DNA of 14,919 nucleotides, taken from positions 1-14,919 of the forward strand of contig DATNAW010000046.1 in the NCBI GenBank assembly GCA_035572335.1, read 5' to 3'. Below are positions 14,348 to 14,919 of the stretch, piece by piece. Under the pieces are notes generated by a model, which was not told where the DNA came from, ran no database searches, and saw only the letters and a program-made list of their open reading frames with translations. This DNA comes from 66-474 sp035572335 (GTDB lineage: Bacteria; Pseudomonadota; Gammaproteobacteria; Xanthomonadales; Rhodanobacteraceae). The position numbers and the translations under genes were made by a program. Position 1 is the first letter of the stretch, and each line of letters opens with the position of its first letter.

Positions 14348-14919
14348 TCAGCGCTTTTCGAGGACCGCGTAATACATCCCGTCGAGCCCGCTCTCGCCCG
14401 GCAGGATTTGCCGGCCGGTGCCGGCCGCGTGACCCACGGGCAGGTCGCATGGTTCGGCGCCCGCGTCCGCGTGTGCTTCGAGAAAGGCGTCGACGACGCG
14501 CTCGTTTTCTTCGCGCAGCACCGAACAGGTGGCGTAGACCAGCCGGCCGCCGCGCGCCAGCAACGGCCACAGCGCCGCGAGCAGGCGCGACTGTTCGCGC
14601 GCGAGCTGCGCGATGTCGCCGGCGCGCCGGTGCAGCTTGATGTCGGGATGGCGCCGGATCACGCCGGTGGCCGAGCAGGGCGCGTCCAGCAGGACGCGGT
14701 CGAACGGCTGGCCGTCCCACCACGGCGATGGATCGCCCGCGTCACCCGTTTGCACGTCACCGCGCACACCAAGTCGTTCGAAGTTCGCGCGGATCGTACC
14801 GCCGCGCCGCGCATCCGCATCGAGCGCAAGGAGGCGCACGTCGGCGCGTTCCAGCATGTGGCAGGCCTTGCCGCCCGGCGCGGCGCAGGCGTCCAGCACG
14901 CGCAGGCCATCGCGAAGAT
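14348..14919 (-). CDS. rsmB: 16S rRNA m5C967 methyltransferase RsmB, C-terminal part (5'-truncated)
   Basis: The frame runs to the right window edge; 189 C-terminal residues are visible and the start is outside. They hold the SAM-dependent catalytic domain of the RsmB/Nop2 family. Seen are VLDACAAPGGKA (motif I), LDAD after strand 2, DAPCSATGVIRRHPDIK with one active-site Cys (visible residue 81), and GGRLVYATCSVLREEN with the catalytic Cys (131). It ends in GESGLDGMYYAVLEKR, as RsmB does. HPDIK after the DAPCSATG motif favours RsmB over RsmF-like relatives. RsmB methylates C967 of 16S rRNA. It is a housekeeping gene and marks the boundary of the glycan locus, with the GT39 gene starting 24 bases after it on the same strand. 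Confidence 0.92.
   Translation of the reverse strand, partial: LRDGLRVLDACAAPGGKACHMLERADVRLLALDADARRGGTIRANFERLGVRGDVQTGDAGDPSPWWDGQPFDRVLLDAPCSATGVIRRHPDIKLHRRAGDIAQLAREQSRLLAALWPLLARGGRLVYATCSVLREENERVVDAFLEAHADAGAEPCDLPVGHAAGTGRQILPGESGLDGMYYAVLEKR

Noticed and set aside
12612..14723. 703-codon minus-strand open frame, longer than any annotated gene here
   Set aside because: It spans parts of rsmB and nearly all of the GT39 gene in another frame. The product is Arg/Ala/Pro/Gly-rich without recognisable domains, as expected for a shadow frame in GC-rich DNA.

Overview
The window is GC-rich (by eye about two-thirds G+C), very compact and almost entirely coding. Gene content and style point to a gammaproteobacterium, most likely Xanthomonadales (Xanthomonadaceae or Rhodanobacteraceae). 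The clues are GDP-D-rhamnose-type genes beside LPS-style glycosyltransferases, a CtaG/SCO/PCuAC copper set, and 'TTACACT' motifs ahead of genes. The genus is inference. No rRNA, tRNA, CRISPR array, insertion sequence or phage gene was seen.

Layout. (1) 1-1335 (+) is the 3' part of a GGDEF-EAL cyclic-di-GMP protein, cut by the left edge. (2) 1381-3708 is a copper and cytochrome-oxidase assembly module: a CtaG-type membrane protein (+) converging on a minus-strand set of TPR protein, SCO lipoprotein and PCuA(C) chaperone. The ctaG and PCuAC coding ends overlap by 49 bases. (3) 3808-7708 (-) holds two tandem family-9 (heptosyltransferase-like) glycosyltransferases followed by an ArnT-like family-39 membrane glycosyltransferase. 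(4) 7810-10572 (+) diverges from region 3 and is an overlapping operon of a WaaE-like family-2 glycosyltransferase, GDP-mannose 4,6-dehydratase and a GDP-4-keto-6-deoxymannose reductase-like enzyme. (5) 10580-14919 (-) runs from the 3' part of rsmB through a second ArnT-like protein to two tandem family-4 glycosyltransferases.

Regions 3 to 5 look like a cell-surface glycan locus, probably LPS core or O-chain. Gmd and the reductase would make a GDP-6-deoxyhexose, probably GDP-D-rhamnose. Cytoplasmic GT2, GT4 and GT9 enzymes would build the sugar chain. The two polytopic GT39 proteins would add polyprenyl-phosphate-linked sugars at the periplasmic face. A striking trait is that three transferase families each occur twice (GT9 x2, GT4 x2, GT39 x2). 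In two of the pairs one member has lost a conserved motif residue: H to Q in the GT9 'DTGPxH' motif, and the Asp-Glu of the GT39 first loop replaced by His-Ser.

Translational coupling is pervasive: ATGA overlaps at 6629-6632, 8643-8646 and 11563-11566, a TAATG at 2739-2743, and longer overlaps at 9661-9677 and 12575-12612. I found no clearly new biological system. The best leads are the divergent paralogue pairs with altered motif residues, and an 8-bp hairpin built around the stop codon of the first GT39 gene.
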